From: Acidimicrobiaceae bacterium | GTDB taxonomy: Bacteria > Actinomycetota > Acidimicrobiia > Acidimicrobiales > UBA8190 | Assembly (NCBI GenBank): GCA_003151955.1 | Contig: PLZB01000081.1 | Coordinates: 29,273 to 93,272, forward strand | DNA length: 64,000 nucleotides | Reading direction: 5' to 3' | In this document: piece after piece, positions 20,001 to 31,358 of the stretch | Numbering within the stretch: position 1 is the first letter of the stretch | Layout of the letters: each line of letters begins with the position of its first letter | The notes under the pieces: model-generated | The model's input: the letters and a program-made list of their open reading frames with translations, nothing else | The model's database searches: none | Told to the model about the DNA's origin: nothing | Position numbers and translations under genes: made by a program

Positions 20001-21603
20001 GAGGGTTGGTGACCTGGGCGAAGAGCTGGGTGAAGTAGTCGTAGAGGAGCCGGGACCGGTCGGAGAGGACGGCGATCGCGGCGTCGTTCCCCATCGATCC
20101 CAGGGGCTCCCCCCCGGACCGGGCCATGGGACCGACGATGATCCGGAGCTCCTCGTTCGTGTAGCCGAAGAGCCGCTGGTGATCGACGACCGAGGCGTGC
20201 TGGGGGGTGAGCATCATCCGGGGGGGGAGGTCCTCCAGCTCGACCTGCTCCTCCAGCCACTGGCCGTAGGGGTGCTCGGCGGCCAGACGGGCCTTGATCT
20301 CGTCGTCGTCGACGATCCGGCCCTGGGCCGTGTCGACCAGGAACATCCTCCCGGGCTGGAGCCGGCCCTTGCGGACGACGGTGGCCGGGTCGATGTCGAG
20401 GACCCCGACCTCGGAGGCGAGGACGACGAGCCCCTCGTCGGTGACCCAGTAGCGGGCCGGCCGGAGCCCGTTGCGGTCGAGGACGGCCCCGGCCACGGTC
20501 CCGTCGGTGAAGACGACGGCGGCGGGCCCGTCCCAGGGCTCCATCAGGGAGGCGTGGTAGCGGTAGAAGGCCCGCCGGGCCGGGTCCATCTGGCCGTGGT
20601 TCTCCCAGGCCTCCGGGATCATCATGAGGACGGCATGGGGCAGGGACCGGCCTCCGAGGTGGAGGAGCTCGAGGACCTCGTCGAAGGAGGAGGAGTCGCT
20701 CCCCTCGGGGTCGCAGATGGGGAAGAGCGTCTCGAGGTCCCCGGGGAGGAGATCGCTTCCGAGGAGGGCCTCCCGGGCCCGCATCCAGTTCCGGTTCCCC
20801 CGGAGGGTGTTGATCTCCCCGTTGTGGGCCAGGTAGCGGTAGGGGTGGGCCAGGGGCCAGGAGGGGAAGGTGTTGGTCGAGAACCGGGAGTGGACGACGG
20901 CCAGCCCCGACTCGAACCGCTCGTCGGAGAGGTCCGGGAAGAAGGGCTGGAGCTGCTCGGGGGTGAGCATCCCCTTGTAGACCATGGTCCGGGCCGAGAG
21001 GGAGGGGATGTAGACCCCGGCCGTCTCCCGCTCGACCCGCTTCCGGAACCGGTAGGCCAGCCGCTCGAGGGCCATCACCTCGTCGTCGGGGTTGGCCTCT
21101 GGGTTGGCCTCGGGGGTTCGGGGGGCGAGGGGGGTGTCCCCCCTCTGTACGACGACCTGGTCGATGGCGGGCATGGCCCGGAGGGCGCCGGCCCCGAGCA
21201 TGGAGGGGTCGAGGGGGACCTCCCGCCAGCCCAGGACCTGGAGGGACTCCTCCCGGGCGAGCTCCTCGAGGCGGACCCGGGCCTTGGCCGCGTCGTCGGG
21301 GTCGGGAGGGAGGAAGACGAGGCCGGCGGCATAGCGGCCCGGCTCCGGGAGGTCGAAGGGGAGGACCCCGGCCAGGAAGCGGTGGGGGATCTGGGTCAGG
21401 ATCCCGGCCCCGTCCCCGGTGGCCTCCTCGGCCCCGGTGGCGCCCCGGTGGGCCAGGTGCTCGAGGGCGGTGAGGGCCTGATGGACGAGGCCGTGGCTGG
21501 GCCGGCCCCGGAGGTCGGCGACGAGGGCGACACCGCAGGCATCGTGCTCGAACGTGGGGTCGTAGAGGCCGGTCCGGCCTGGGGGGAAGGGCGTGGTCGT
21601 CAC
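17014..21603 (-). CDS. gltB: Glutamate synthase large subunit
   Basis: 1529 residues, the usual length. The N-terminal class II glutamine amidotransferase domain has its nucleophile in [16 protein letters not shown] (Cys23, exposed after propeptide removal). The central and FMN-binding synthase domains follow. The 3Fe-4S cysteines are in [18 protein letters not shown]. The C-terminal GXGXG beta-helix domain includes [20 protein letters not shown]. The start is GTG 21603 with GGAG about 9 bases upstream; the frame stays open far beyond (to 23049), but that extension is antisense to thiO and not protein-like. A minus-strand -10 box (TATCCT, 21685-21690) would give a leader of about 75 bases. 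Confidence 0.95.
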
Positions 21604-21683
21604 TCGGGTCTGCTCCGTGGTCGATGGCGCGGAGGTGCGTGGGAATGCCGCCCGGGACGACGCTGGCCCTGCTGCAGCCCTCC

Positions 21684-21690
21684 TAGGATA
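21684..21690. promoter_or_regulatory. Overlapping divergent -10 boxes for thiO and gltB
   Basis: TAGGATA reads TAGGAT on the plus strand, 7 bases before the thiO GTG. On the minus strand it reads TATCCT, about 80 bases before the gltB GTG. Both match TANNNT, so one symmetric element may serve both directions. Confidence 0.5.
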
Positions 21691-21696
21691 CATGGG

Positions 21697-22842
21697 GTGG
21701 AGAGGCCCCGGTGCGACGTCGTGGTCGTCGGGGGTGGGGTCATCGGGCTGGCCTCGGCCTGGCGGGCGGCCCGGGAGGGGCTGGCCGTGGTCCTCGTCGA
21801 CCCGGAGCCGGGCCGGGGGGCGAGCTGGGCCGCGGCGGGGATGCTGGCCCCGGTGACGGAGGTCCACTACGGGGAGGAGGCCCTCCTGGCCCTGAACCTG
21901 GCCTCGGCCCGGAGCTGGCCCGGATTCGCCGCCGAGGTCGAGGAGGAGTCGGGGCTCCCCGTCTCCTACCGCCGGACCGGGACCCTCCTCGTCGCCGCCG
22001 ACGAGGGGGACCGGGCCTGGGCCGCCGAGCTCCACCGGTTCCAGGCCGGGCTCGGGCTCGAGGTGGAGTGGCTGACCGGCCGGGAGGCCCGGGCCCTCGA
22101 GCCGGCCCTGGCCCCGGGGGTCCGGGCCGGGCTCTGGGCGCCGGGGGACCATCAGGTCCACAACCGGGAGCTCGTCGGGGCCCTCCTGGCCGCGGGCCGG
22201 GCCCGGGAGGTCGTCCACCTCCCCCTGAGGGTCAGCTCCGTCGAGACCTCCGGCGGGGCCGTCTCCGGGGTCGGCCTCGGGGACGGGACGACGATCGACT
22301 GCGGAGCGGTGGTCCTGGCCGCCGGCTGCCGCTCCGGGGAGCTGGCCGGGGTCCCGGCCGGGGTCCTCCCCCCGGTCCGGCCGGTGAAGGGCCAGATCCT
22401 CCGGCTCCGGGGCCCGGCCGACCGGCCGCTCCTCAGCCGGACCGTCCGGGGGGTGGTCCAGGGCCAGTCGGTCTATCTCGTCCCCCGGGCCGACGGGAGC
22501 CTGGTGATCGGGGCCACGGTGGAGGAGGCCGGGTTCGACCTGACGGTGACGGCCGGCGCCGTCTACGGGCTCCTCCGCGACGCCCAGCGGGTCGTCCCCG
22601 GGGTCTCGGAGCTGGTCCTGGAGGAGTCCCTGGCCGGCCTCCGGCCGGGGTCCCCGGACAACGGGCCCCTGGTCGGCCCGAGCGGCCTCCCCGGGCTGGT
22701 GCTGGCCACGGGGCACTACCGGAACGGGATCCTCCTCACCCCCCTCACCGCCGAGGCGGTGGCGGCCACCCTGGCCGGGAGGGAGGTCCCCGGGGAGCTG
22801 GCCGGGTTCGGCCCGGACCGGTTCCCCGTCCTGGCATGCTGA
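21697..22842 (+). CDS. thiO: Glycine oxidase of thiamine synthesis
   Basis: 381 residues. A DAO-family flavoenzyme that oxidises glycine to the imine used for the thiamine thiazole ring. The FAD-binding N-terminus is [20 protein letters not shown], followed by [12 protein letters not shown]. The C-terminus [17 protein letters not shown] carries the conserved FAD/substrate contact. The start is GTG 21697, seven bases after a TAGGAT -10 box, so the mRNA is probably leaderless. It leads the operon thiO-thiS-thiG-thiD, each gene overlapping or nearly touching the next. No thiC or thiE is in the window. Confidence 0.92.
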   Translation: MERPRCDVVVVGGGVIGLASAWRAAREGLAVVLVDPEPGRGASWAAAGMLAPVTEVHYGEEALLALNLASARSWPGFAAEVEEESGLPVSYRRTGTLLVAADEGDRAWAAELHRFQAGLGLEVEWLTGREARALEPALAPGVRAGLWAPGDHQVHNRELVGALLAAGRAREVVHLPLRVSSVETSGGAVSGVGLGDGTTIDCGAVVLAAGCRSGELAGVPAGVLPPVRPVKGQILRLRGPADRPLLSRTVRGVVQGQSVYLVPRADGSLVIGATVEEAGFDLTVTAGAVYGLLRDAQRVVPGVSELVLEESLAGLRPGSPDNGPLVGPSGLPGLVLATGHYRNGILLTPLTAEAVAATLAGREVPGELAGFGPDRFPVLAC

Positions 22843-22846
22843 AGGG

Positions 22847-24625
<1,779 letters not shown>

Positions 24626-24656
24626 GAACTCGGGCCGGGGCCCGACGACGGGGAGC

Positions 24657-24690
24657 GGAGTGCGGCGGCCCCCCGTGCCCGCCGCACTCC
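24657..24690 (+). terminator. Hairpin after the thi operon
   Basis: GGAGTGCGGCGG (24657-24668) and CCGCCGCACTCC (24679-24690) form a perfect 12-bp stem with a 10-base loop just after thiD. The tail CTCCTCTTGACC is pyrimidine-rich but not a clear T tract. Confidence 0.55.
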
Positions 24691-24892
24691 TCTGCTCCTC
24701 TTGACCAGCCCGCACCAGGCGGGCTCAACCCCCGGGTCTCCCCCTCCGGACCGGATCCCTCGAGGGGATCCGGCGACGTCTCACTGTAAATGCAACCTTC
24801 CCGGTTCGTCAACGCTTGGGGTGCCCAGGAAGTCACGCACAGGGGTATGAAAGGGGGGAGGGGGACCAGGCGGCGGTAGAGTCGGAGGGCCG

Positions 24893-25564
24893 ATGACGAC
24901 CTCCCCCGACCTCGACCGGGCCGACCCGGCCCCATCCGGCGACAGGCCTCCCGGCCCGGTGGTCGACCCCAACCGGGGTCCGAGCACCCGGCCGGCCCTC
25001 ATCGTCCTCGGGCTCTGCTTCGTCCTCTTCATCGGGGCCTTCCTGGCCCAGGCGGCCTGGTCCGGCTCGACGGGGAGCTCCTCGGGCCCCTCCCCCACCC
25101 TCCTCCGGACCGCCACCGGGGCCCCCCTCCCCGCCGTCGAGGCCGCCGGGGCCCTGGCCCCGATCACGGCCGGGGGGAACCCCCCCAGCGACCTCCTCCA
25201 GGCCCTGGCCGTCCCGGCCGGGACCACCGTCGTGGCCGGGTCGACCCGGGACAACACCGTCGGCACCTACGACCACACCATCGGCCTCGAGCTGGCCGCC
25301 TCCCAGCAGAACGTCATCTCCTTCTTCCACGCCCAGCTCCCCAGCCAGGGCTGGACCCTCCTCAGCCAGGGCCCCCCGGCCGCCGCCGTCCAGGCCCCGG
25401 CCGGGAGCATCGAGGTCCTGGCCAAGCGGGCCTCGGTGGACGGGAACTACTGGGAGGTGGGGGTGGTGGTCTCCCCCACCACGTTCGGCACCTCCGGGTC
25501 GGCCGCCACCACCGGGACCACCCGGTTCACCCTCCGGCTCTTCGTCGTCGCCGACGAGCAGTAG
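24893..25564 (+). CDS. Single-pass membrane protein of unknown function
   Basis: 223 residues. A Pro/Asp-rich cytoplasmic N-terminus (~35) is followed by one membrane helix (ALIVLGLCFVLFIGAFLAQA) and a Ser/Gly linker. The outside domain of ~150 residues contains VISFFHAQLPSQGWTLLSQG and NYWEVGVVVSPTTF. The phrase 'fhaqLpsqGW' recalls small outside domains of actinobacterial membrane proteins, but no family is certain. The start is ATG 24893 with GGAGG just upstream and a TAGAGT -10-like box at 24877-24882. It is convergent with the lipoprotein at 25595. Confidence 0.6.
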   Translation: MTTSPDLDRADPAPSGDRPPGPVVDPNRGPSTRPALIVLGLCFVLFIGAFLAQAAWSGSTGSSSGPSPTLLRTATGAPLPAVEAAGALAPITAGGNPPSDLLQALAVPAGTTVVAGSTRDNTVGTYDHTIGLELAASQQNVISFFHAQLPSQGWTLLSQGPPAAAVQAPAGSIEVLAKRASVDGNYWEVGVVVSPTTFGTSGSAATTGTTRFTLRLFVVADEQ

Positions 25565-25594
25565 GGGGCTAGGCGGTCGTCCCGATCCTCACGG

Positions 25595-28164
25595 TTATCC
25601 TGCCACCGCGAAGGACTGCCGCACCTCAGGGGCGGCGCTGTACCCGGAGCTCCCGGCCTGATCGGCGTCGACGACGCAGGTCCCAGCCCCGGTGAAGGAG
25701 ACGGTCGAGCCGGAGATCGAGCACACCGACGTGGCGGTCGGGTCGACGGAGAAGGTGACCGGGTTCCCCGACCCTCCGCCGGTGGCCGAGACGTCGTAGG
25801 AAGCCCCTCCGACGGTGGCACCGGTCGGAACAGCTGACGTGAAGGTGATGGCCTGGGCGGTCGGTTCCGCCGTCACCTCCCGGATCCGGGCGCTGGCGGT
25901 GTCGGCGATGTAGAGGTTCCCGGCCGGGTCGACCGCCACGGCCTCCGGATCGGCGAAGAAGGCGGCGGTGGCCGGCCCCCCGTCACCGAAGGTGATCGGA
26001 GTGGTGGGGCCGGCCCAGGGGTAGCCGGCCACGGTGTAGATGTCGCCGGCCGCCATGGCCTGGCCGTAGAAGGTCCCCGACGAGACGGCCACCACCCGGA
26101 TGAGCCCGTCACCATTGGACACGACCAGGTTCCCCTGCCCGTCCAACGCCACCCCGTTCGCATACCCCAATGCGGCACCGAGAGCCGGTACACCGTTGAC
26201 GGGGCCCTGTTGGTTCGACGACGACCCTGCCACCGTGTACACGCCCCCGGCGGTCATGGACTGCCCGTAGAAGGTCCCGGACGAGCCGGCCAGGACCTCG
26301 ATGCCGGGCCCGGCGACGAGGACGGCGTTCCCGGACCCGTCCACCGCCACTCCCCGTGCGCCTCCGAAGGCCGTCCCCAAGCCGTAGATGTCCCCGGCCG
26401 TCATCGCCTGCCCGTAGAACGTCCCCGACGTGGCGGCCACGACCCTGACGCCGTCGTCGGTAGAGCCGGGGGAGGCGTCGGCGACGACCAGGTTCCCGGA
26501 TCCGTCAACGGCGATCCCGTCGAGCTGGTCGAACGACGCCGCCGCGGCCGGTCCCCCGTCGCCACCGGCGGTGCCGGCCAGGCCGGACCCGGCCACGGTG
26601 TAGATATCCCCGGCCGTCATGGCCTGGCCATAGAACATCCCCGACGAGGCGGCCACCACCCGGACCCGGTAGTTGTCAGCGTCGGCGATGACCAGGTTCC
26701 CGGCCCGGTCGAAGGCGGTGGCCGTCGGGCCCCAGAGCCCGGCCTGTGGGGCTGGACCCCCGTCACCGGAGAACGAACCGATCCCGCAGACCCCGGCCGC
26801 GTCGGAGATGTCCCCCGCCGTCACCGGCTGGCCGAGGAAGGTCCCGGACGACCCGGCCACCACCCGGACGCAGTTGTCCCACGAGTCGGCGATGACGACG
26901 TCGCCGGACCCGTCGACGGTGACCCCGGTCGGCATGGTCAGCGTGGCCGCGGCGGCCGGCCCGCCGTCACCGTCTGAACCGCCACCGGCCACCGTGTGTC
27001 GATATCGCCGGCGGTCATGGCCTGGCCGTAGAAGGTCCCCGTCGACGCAGCCACAACCCGCACCCGGTCGGCGCGGCTGTCGGCGAGGACCAGGTTGCCT
27101 ACCCCATCGACGGCCACGCCCAGAGGAGCGCCCAGCTGGGCCGAACCGGCTGGGCCCCCGTCCCCCGATTTGCCGGAGATGCCGGTGCCGGCCACCGTCG
27201 CGACATGACCCGTTACCCGCGAGATCTCGATGACCCTGGCCCCGTAACCTTCGGCCTCCACGACGTCGCCCGCCTGGTCGACCGCCAATCCGTTGCCGGG
27301 CGGGAGCGGGAGTGAGCCCCCGATGGAGAAAACGTTGCCGGCCACCATGGTCTGCCCGAAGAACGACCCCGAGTTGGCCGGCATCACCCAGACACAGCCG
27401 TTGGCCGCGAAGATCACGTTCCCGGATCCGTCCACGGCGATGCCGGACACCCTCCCGGCGGCGGATACCCCCATGCACCCAGACACTGTGCTGGAGAAGG
27501 AGGCGAGGGGGTAGATGTCCCCGGCCGCCATGGCCTGTCCGTAGAAAGTGCCTGTCGTTGCCGGCACCACCCAGATTGAGGTCAGGGTTCCGTTGAGGCC
27601 GGATCCGACGAGGACGTTGCCGGCGCTGTCGACGGCCAAGGACGTGGGGTCGACAAAAGACACCGACGTGGCTGTCGCGCCCGGCTGCCCGGGACTTCCC
27701 CCTCCGGCAATGGTGTAGATGTCCCCGGCCGTCATGGCCTGCCCGTCGAAGGTGCCTGTCGTCACCGCCACCACCCGGATCCTCTTGGAGTCGGCGATGA
27801 CCAGGTTCCCGGAGCCGTCGACGGCCAAGCCCCTGGGGCTGGCGAGCGTGGCAGCCGTGGCCGGGCCCCCGTCACCGAGGTTGCCGATCACCCCGGTGCC
27901 GGCCACCACCACCTGGGACCCGTCGGCGTCGACCCGCCGGATCACGTCGTGGGGCGTGTCGGCGACGTAGAACGAGGACCCGGAGACGGCGACTGCCCCG
28001 GGGGTCATGAAGGCGTCGGTGGCCGACCCCGGTCCCCGGTCGCTCGTACTCCCGGCGAACGTGAAGACCGTGCCCGGGGGCCTCGACAGCTGGCAGGCCG
28101 AGGTCAACACCGCTACCACGCCGAGGGCCAGCACAACCCTCATCCCGCTCCGCCCTGTCCGCAT
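25595..28164 (-). pseudogene. NHL/beta-propeller lipoprotein split by a 2-base frameshift
   Basis: The N-terminal part begins MRVVLALGVVAVLTSACQ (lipobox TSAC; first ATG 28164, second 28143). It continues with NHL-like repeats such as LAVDGSGNLVIADSKRIRVV and TGTFYGQAMTAGDIYT. At about 26994-26999 a GT run (three copies) shifts the frame. Removing one GT restores ...GDIDTVAGGGSDGDGGPAAA and the repeats run on to a C-terminal Ig-like module (NPVTFSVDPTATSVCSISGS, near 25750). In total about ten propeller-type repeats make a surface-anchored binding protein of unknown ligand. Everything except the dinucleotide slip looks intact, so phase variation, mutation or sequencing error are all possible. 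Confidence 0.75.
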
Positions 28165-28483
28165 CGGTCTCGCCCTTGGTGTTGTCGTGGTCGTGCAGGC
28201 CTACGTCGAGGACGTCGAGGTGGTCCCACCGTGCTGCCGCCGGGCCAGCAACTCGTCCCCGGGCGCCCTGAAACCTAGTGCCTCAGCTTGGCCTGGGGTA
28301 TCCCAGGTGACCGGGGTCCGCCGCATCGGACATTGCCGGAGCCTCTGGGTACATCACGTTCGGCTGCCGGAATCTGAGGCCCGACCGGAGGCGACAAACA
28401 TCACCCCAACCGAACTCGACCAGGGCGGCGGTCCCGGGTGGGAACCCTCGGAGAGCATTACAGCCTCATGGAATGCTCTGTGG

Positions 28484-29797
28484 GTGGCGACGGTGCGGGA
28501 GGAGATCCAGGGCTGTGTGGGAGTCATCCGTGACTTCCTGCACGTGGCCGAGCCGGAGGCGACCCATCCGGAGGATGCGGCCGGGGTGTGGGCCGATCTG
28601 TGTGAGCTGCAGCGGCTGGCGGCGAACGGCTGTCTACTGTTCGGTCCCCGGGTGGAGGAGTCGGAGGTGTGGCGCCGGGAGGGAGCCCGGTCGGCCGCGG
28701 AGTGGATGGCCCGGCGTCAGGGCGGGGAGACCCGGGACGCGACCGCCGATCTCAACGCGGCGAAGGACCTCGACTTCCATCCCGACACCGAGGAGGCGCT
28801 GCGCAACGGGGACGTCTCGTCGGACCAGGCCAAGAAGATCGTCCCCGGCGCCAAGGCCGATCCGTCGGCCGAAAAGGAGCTCCTCGACGCAGCGAAGCAC
28901 GGGGGGGAGGAGGAGCTGAAGCGGCGGGTCCGACAGGCCCGGGCCACGGCCCACAGCCGTCTGGAGGAGGACGACCGGGCCGAAAAGGTCCGAAAGTCGA
29001 GGTTCTGCAAGACCTGGACCGACGACGTCGACGGGTCGCTGCGGGGAAGCTTCAAGCTCCCCGCCGACGACGGGGCCCGGCTGTTGGCCGCCCTCCGACC
29101 GTTCCAGGACCAGGTCTTCGACAAGGCCCGCCGGGCCGGCGTCAAGGAACGCCCGGACCAGTACGCCGCCGACGCCCTGGTGGCGATGGCCGAAGCCGCC
29201 CACCGCAGCGGCGGCGGTTGCGGCAGCAACGGTCACGGCGGGGACAGCGGCGGGTCGTCCCGGCCGGGGCGGGCGCCTGCCACCATCCTGTTCCGGGTCG
29301 ATCTGTCCGCCTTCCTCCGGGGCTGGGTCGAGTCAGGCGAGCTGTGCGAGATCGCCGGCGTCGGACCCGTCCCCGTCGACACCGCCAAGGCGGTCCTGGG
29401 TGAGGCGTTCCTGAAGCTCGTCATCACCGACGGGGTCGACATCCGGACCGTCGCCCATCTGGGCCGGGCCGTCTCCGCGTACGTCCGAACGGCTCTCGAA
29501 GCCCGGGATCCCGTCTGTGTCGTCCCTGGCTGTGCGGTAGCCCAGGGCCTCGAGATCGACCACTGGCTCATCCCCTTCGCCGAAGGCGGCCCCACCGAGC
29601 TCTGGAACCTGGCCCGGATCTGCCACCGCCACCACACCATGAAGACCTACCAGCGCTGGACCCTCACCGGCGGCCCCGGCCACTGGAACTGGCACAAGCC
29701 CCCCGACGACAAACCCCCGGACACCGGCCAGACCGGCACCGACCCACCCCACCGCCAGGCCGACCCAACCTGGGAAGAACCGCGACTCTTCGCCTGA
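28484..29797 (+). CDS. DUF222/HNH endonuclease-like protein
   Basis: About 437 residues. An N-terminal DUF222 helical region (ELQRLAANGCLLFGPRVEES, SAAEWMARRQGG) is followed by a Gly/Ser linker. The C-terminal HNH nuclease motif has CVVPGCAVAQGLEIDHWLIP, NLARICHRHHTMKT and a zinc-type Cys pattern. Such genes are multicopy in many Actinomycetota and their role (mobile DNA, repair, defence) is unsettled. The start is uncertain. GTG 28484 is chosen because the frame before it has low coding character, although it is open back to 28007. No clear -10 box or ribosome site was found. Confidence 0.8.
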   Translation: MATVREEIQGCVGVIRDFLHVAEPEATHPEDAAGVWADLCELQRLAANGCLLFGPRVEESEVWRREGARSAAEWMARRQGGETRDATADLNAAKDLDFHPDTEEALRNGDVSSDQAKKIVPGAKADPSAEKELLDAAKHGGEEELKRRVRQARATAHSRLEEDDRAEKVRKSRFCKTWTDDVDGSLRGSFKLPADDGARLLAALRPFQDQVFDKARRAGVKERPDQYAADALVAMAEAAHRSGGGCGSNGHGGDSGGSSRPGRAPATILFRVDLSAFLRGWVESGELCEIAGVGPVPVDTAKAVLGEAFLKLVITDGVDIRTVAHLGRAVSAYVRTALEARDPVCVVPGCAVAQGLEIDHWLIPFAEGGPTELWNLARICHRHHTMKTYQRWTLTGGPGHWNWHKPPDDKPPDTGQTGTDPPHRQADPTWEEPRLFA

Positions 29798-29892
29798 CGG
29801 TCAACCCTGGCCGTAGTTCTCGATGAGCCCGCGCGGCCTGATCCGGGGTCAGCATCCTGGGCGCCGTCGTCGACCCCGGATGCGTCTACCGC

Positions 29893-31299
29893 TCAGGCCA
29901 CGGCGGCCGGGACCTCGTCCACATCCGCCTCCGACCCGATCCGGTTCCGGCCCTCGGCCAGCTCCTCGCTGTGGAGGAGCCAGGCCCAGATGAAGAAGTC
30001 GACGGGGTAGAGCATGTAGCCGAGGCGGGTGGCGGGGGCCAGGCAGATGGCCACGGCCATGGCCCAGCCCAGGAGCCGGGAGACGTTCGAGGGGGTCCGG
30101 GGGGTCCTCCGGATGAGTGCCCAACCCAGGGCGATCGACCCGAGGACGACGATGGCCACGGTGAAGACCTCGTGGAAGGAGGGGAAGGCCGTGACGAAGA
30201 CATGGCCCAGAAGGGGGCTGGCGGCCGGGGAGGTCACCCCGGCCAGGCCCAGGGGGAACCGGACCACGTTCTGGACGAAGGCCGAGAAGTTGTTCAGGGC
30301 CGAGGGGAGGACGGCGGGGATCATGACCCCGGCCAGTCCCCCGGCGAAGAGGAGCCGGGCCCGTCCCGTCCGCTCCCCCTCCCTGTCGGTGACCACCAGG
30401 ATGGCGATGACAGCCAGGGGCCAGGCCGTGATCTTCATGGAGGCGGACACCCCCAGGACCAGGCCGGCCAGGAGGGGTCTCCGCCGCTGGAGGAGGACGA
30501 GCCCCAGGAGCATGATGGCGGCCACCGGGACGTCATCCCCCCCGGTGGCCAGGGGGAGGGCGGCCGTCGGGAGGACCGTCATGCTCTGGAGGGTGACCTG
30601 CCGGGGGGAGTTCCGGCCCCGGGTCATCCCCAGGGCCCCGACGGCCAGGAGGATGGTCAGCAGCGAGAAGGCCACCCGGGCGTCGGTGAGCCGGGGGGAG
30701 GCGTGGGTCGACCGGGCCAGCCCGAAGAGGGACATGAGGGGGAGGTAGGGGTTGAAGGCGTCATAGGAGGGCTCCCCCTGGGCCACCGGCGGGGGCTTGG
30801 CCGGGTTGATCTTCTGGTAGGGGCTCTGCCCGGACGCCACCCGATCCCCCGACTGCTCGATGACCTGGACCTCGGGCTGGACGTGGGTGCTGGACCCGCT
30901 GTCGGTCCGCCAGAGGACCTCCAGGGAGAGGGGCATCAGGGTGGCCCCCACCAGGACCAGGAGGAAGATGGCCGTCCTCGAGGTGTTCCAGTGCCAGCCC
31001 TCGGCCCCCTCGGTGGGGCCGGCCGGAGCCGGGACCGGACCGGAGCCGAGAGGGTCGCTGGCCCGCCGACGGGGATGGCTCCCCGACCGGTGCCGACGGG
31101 CCATGAAGGCCGAGGCCAGCGCAGCCAGGGCGTAGGGGCCGACAGCAAGCTCCCCCCACTGCCGGTAGAGGGGGATCCCCGAGGCCCGGATCGTGATCAC
31201 GGCGAAGAGGGCCGAGGCCGAGTAGAGGACGGCGTCGCGCTCATCGGGGCTCCAGCCCGCCACCGTCCGGGCGCCACGCCGCAGCAGGCGGGGGACCAT
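29893..31299 (-). CDS. GT87/GT-C-like polytopic membrane glycosyltransferase
   Basis: 468 residues with about ten membrane segments. After the second helix pair comes a loop reading QVIEQSGDRVASGQSPYQ, which matches the conserved loop of GT87/DUF2029 polyprenol-sugar-dependent mannosyl/arabinosyl transferases. ITAWPLAVIAIL and RLGYMLYPVDFFIWAWLL occur later. It would use a lipid-linked sugar on the outer face to build cell-envelope glycans (family knowledge; substrate unknown). The start is ATG 31299, fixed by a TACGAT -10 box exactly 6 bases upstream. A longer open frame to 31479 is therefore rejected. Confidence 0.65.
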   Translation of the reverse strand: MVPRLLRRGARTVAGWSPDERDAVLYSASALFAVITIRASGIPLYRQWGELAVGPYALAALASAFMARRHRSGSHPRRRASDPLGSGPVPAPAGPTEGAEGWHWNTSRTAIFLLVLVGATLMPLSLEVLWRTDSGSSTHVQPEVQVIEQSGDRVASGQSPYQKINPAKPPPVAQGEPSYDAFNPYLPLMSLFGLARSTHASPRLTDARVAFSLLTILLAVGALGMTRGRNSPRQVTLQSMTVLPTAALPLATGGDDVPVAAIMLLGLVLLQRRRPLLAGLVLGVSASMKITAWPLAVIAILVVTDREGERTGRARLLFAGGLAGVMIPAVLPSALNNFSAFVQNVVRFPLGLAGVTSPAASPLLGHVFVTAFPSFHEVFTVAIVVLGSIALGWALIRRTPRTPSNVSRLLGWAMAVAICLAPATRLGYMLYPVDFFIWAWLLHSEELAEGRNRIGSEADVDEVPAAVA

Positions 31300-31305
31300 C
31301 CCCCC

Positions 31306-31311
31306 ATCGTA
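31306..31311 (-). promoter_or_regulatory. -10 box of the GT87-like gene (leaderless)
   Basis: TACGAT on the minus strand, 6 bases before ATG 31299. Confidence 0.55.
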
Positions 31312-31358
31312 GGCCCCCGCCGGCCCCTCCGGCGGGTCCCCCCGGGAGTGTCCCCCCG

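Noticed and set aside
21660..21697. TPP riboswitch before the thi operon
   Set aside because: The -10 box sits 7 bases before the thiO start, leaving no room for a leader RNA, and no thi-box sequence was seen.
25595..28164. Direct DNA repeats as a mobile or satellite element
   Set aside because: The recurring block around ATGGCCTGGCCGTAGAAGG is the coding sequence of propeller repeats (FYGQAM) and is explained by the protein.
28484..29797. Homing endonuclease or intein
   Set aside because: The HNH motif comes with a DUF222 region in a free-standing gene; no interrupted host gene or intein splice motifs are present.
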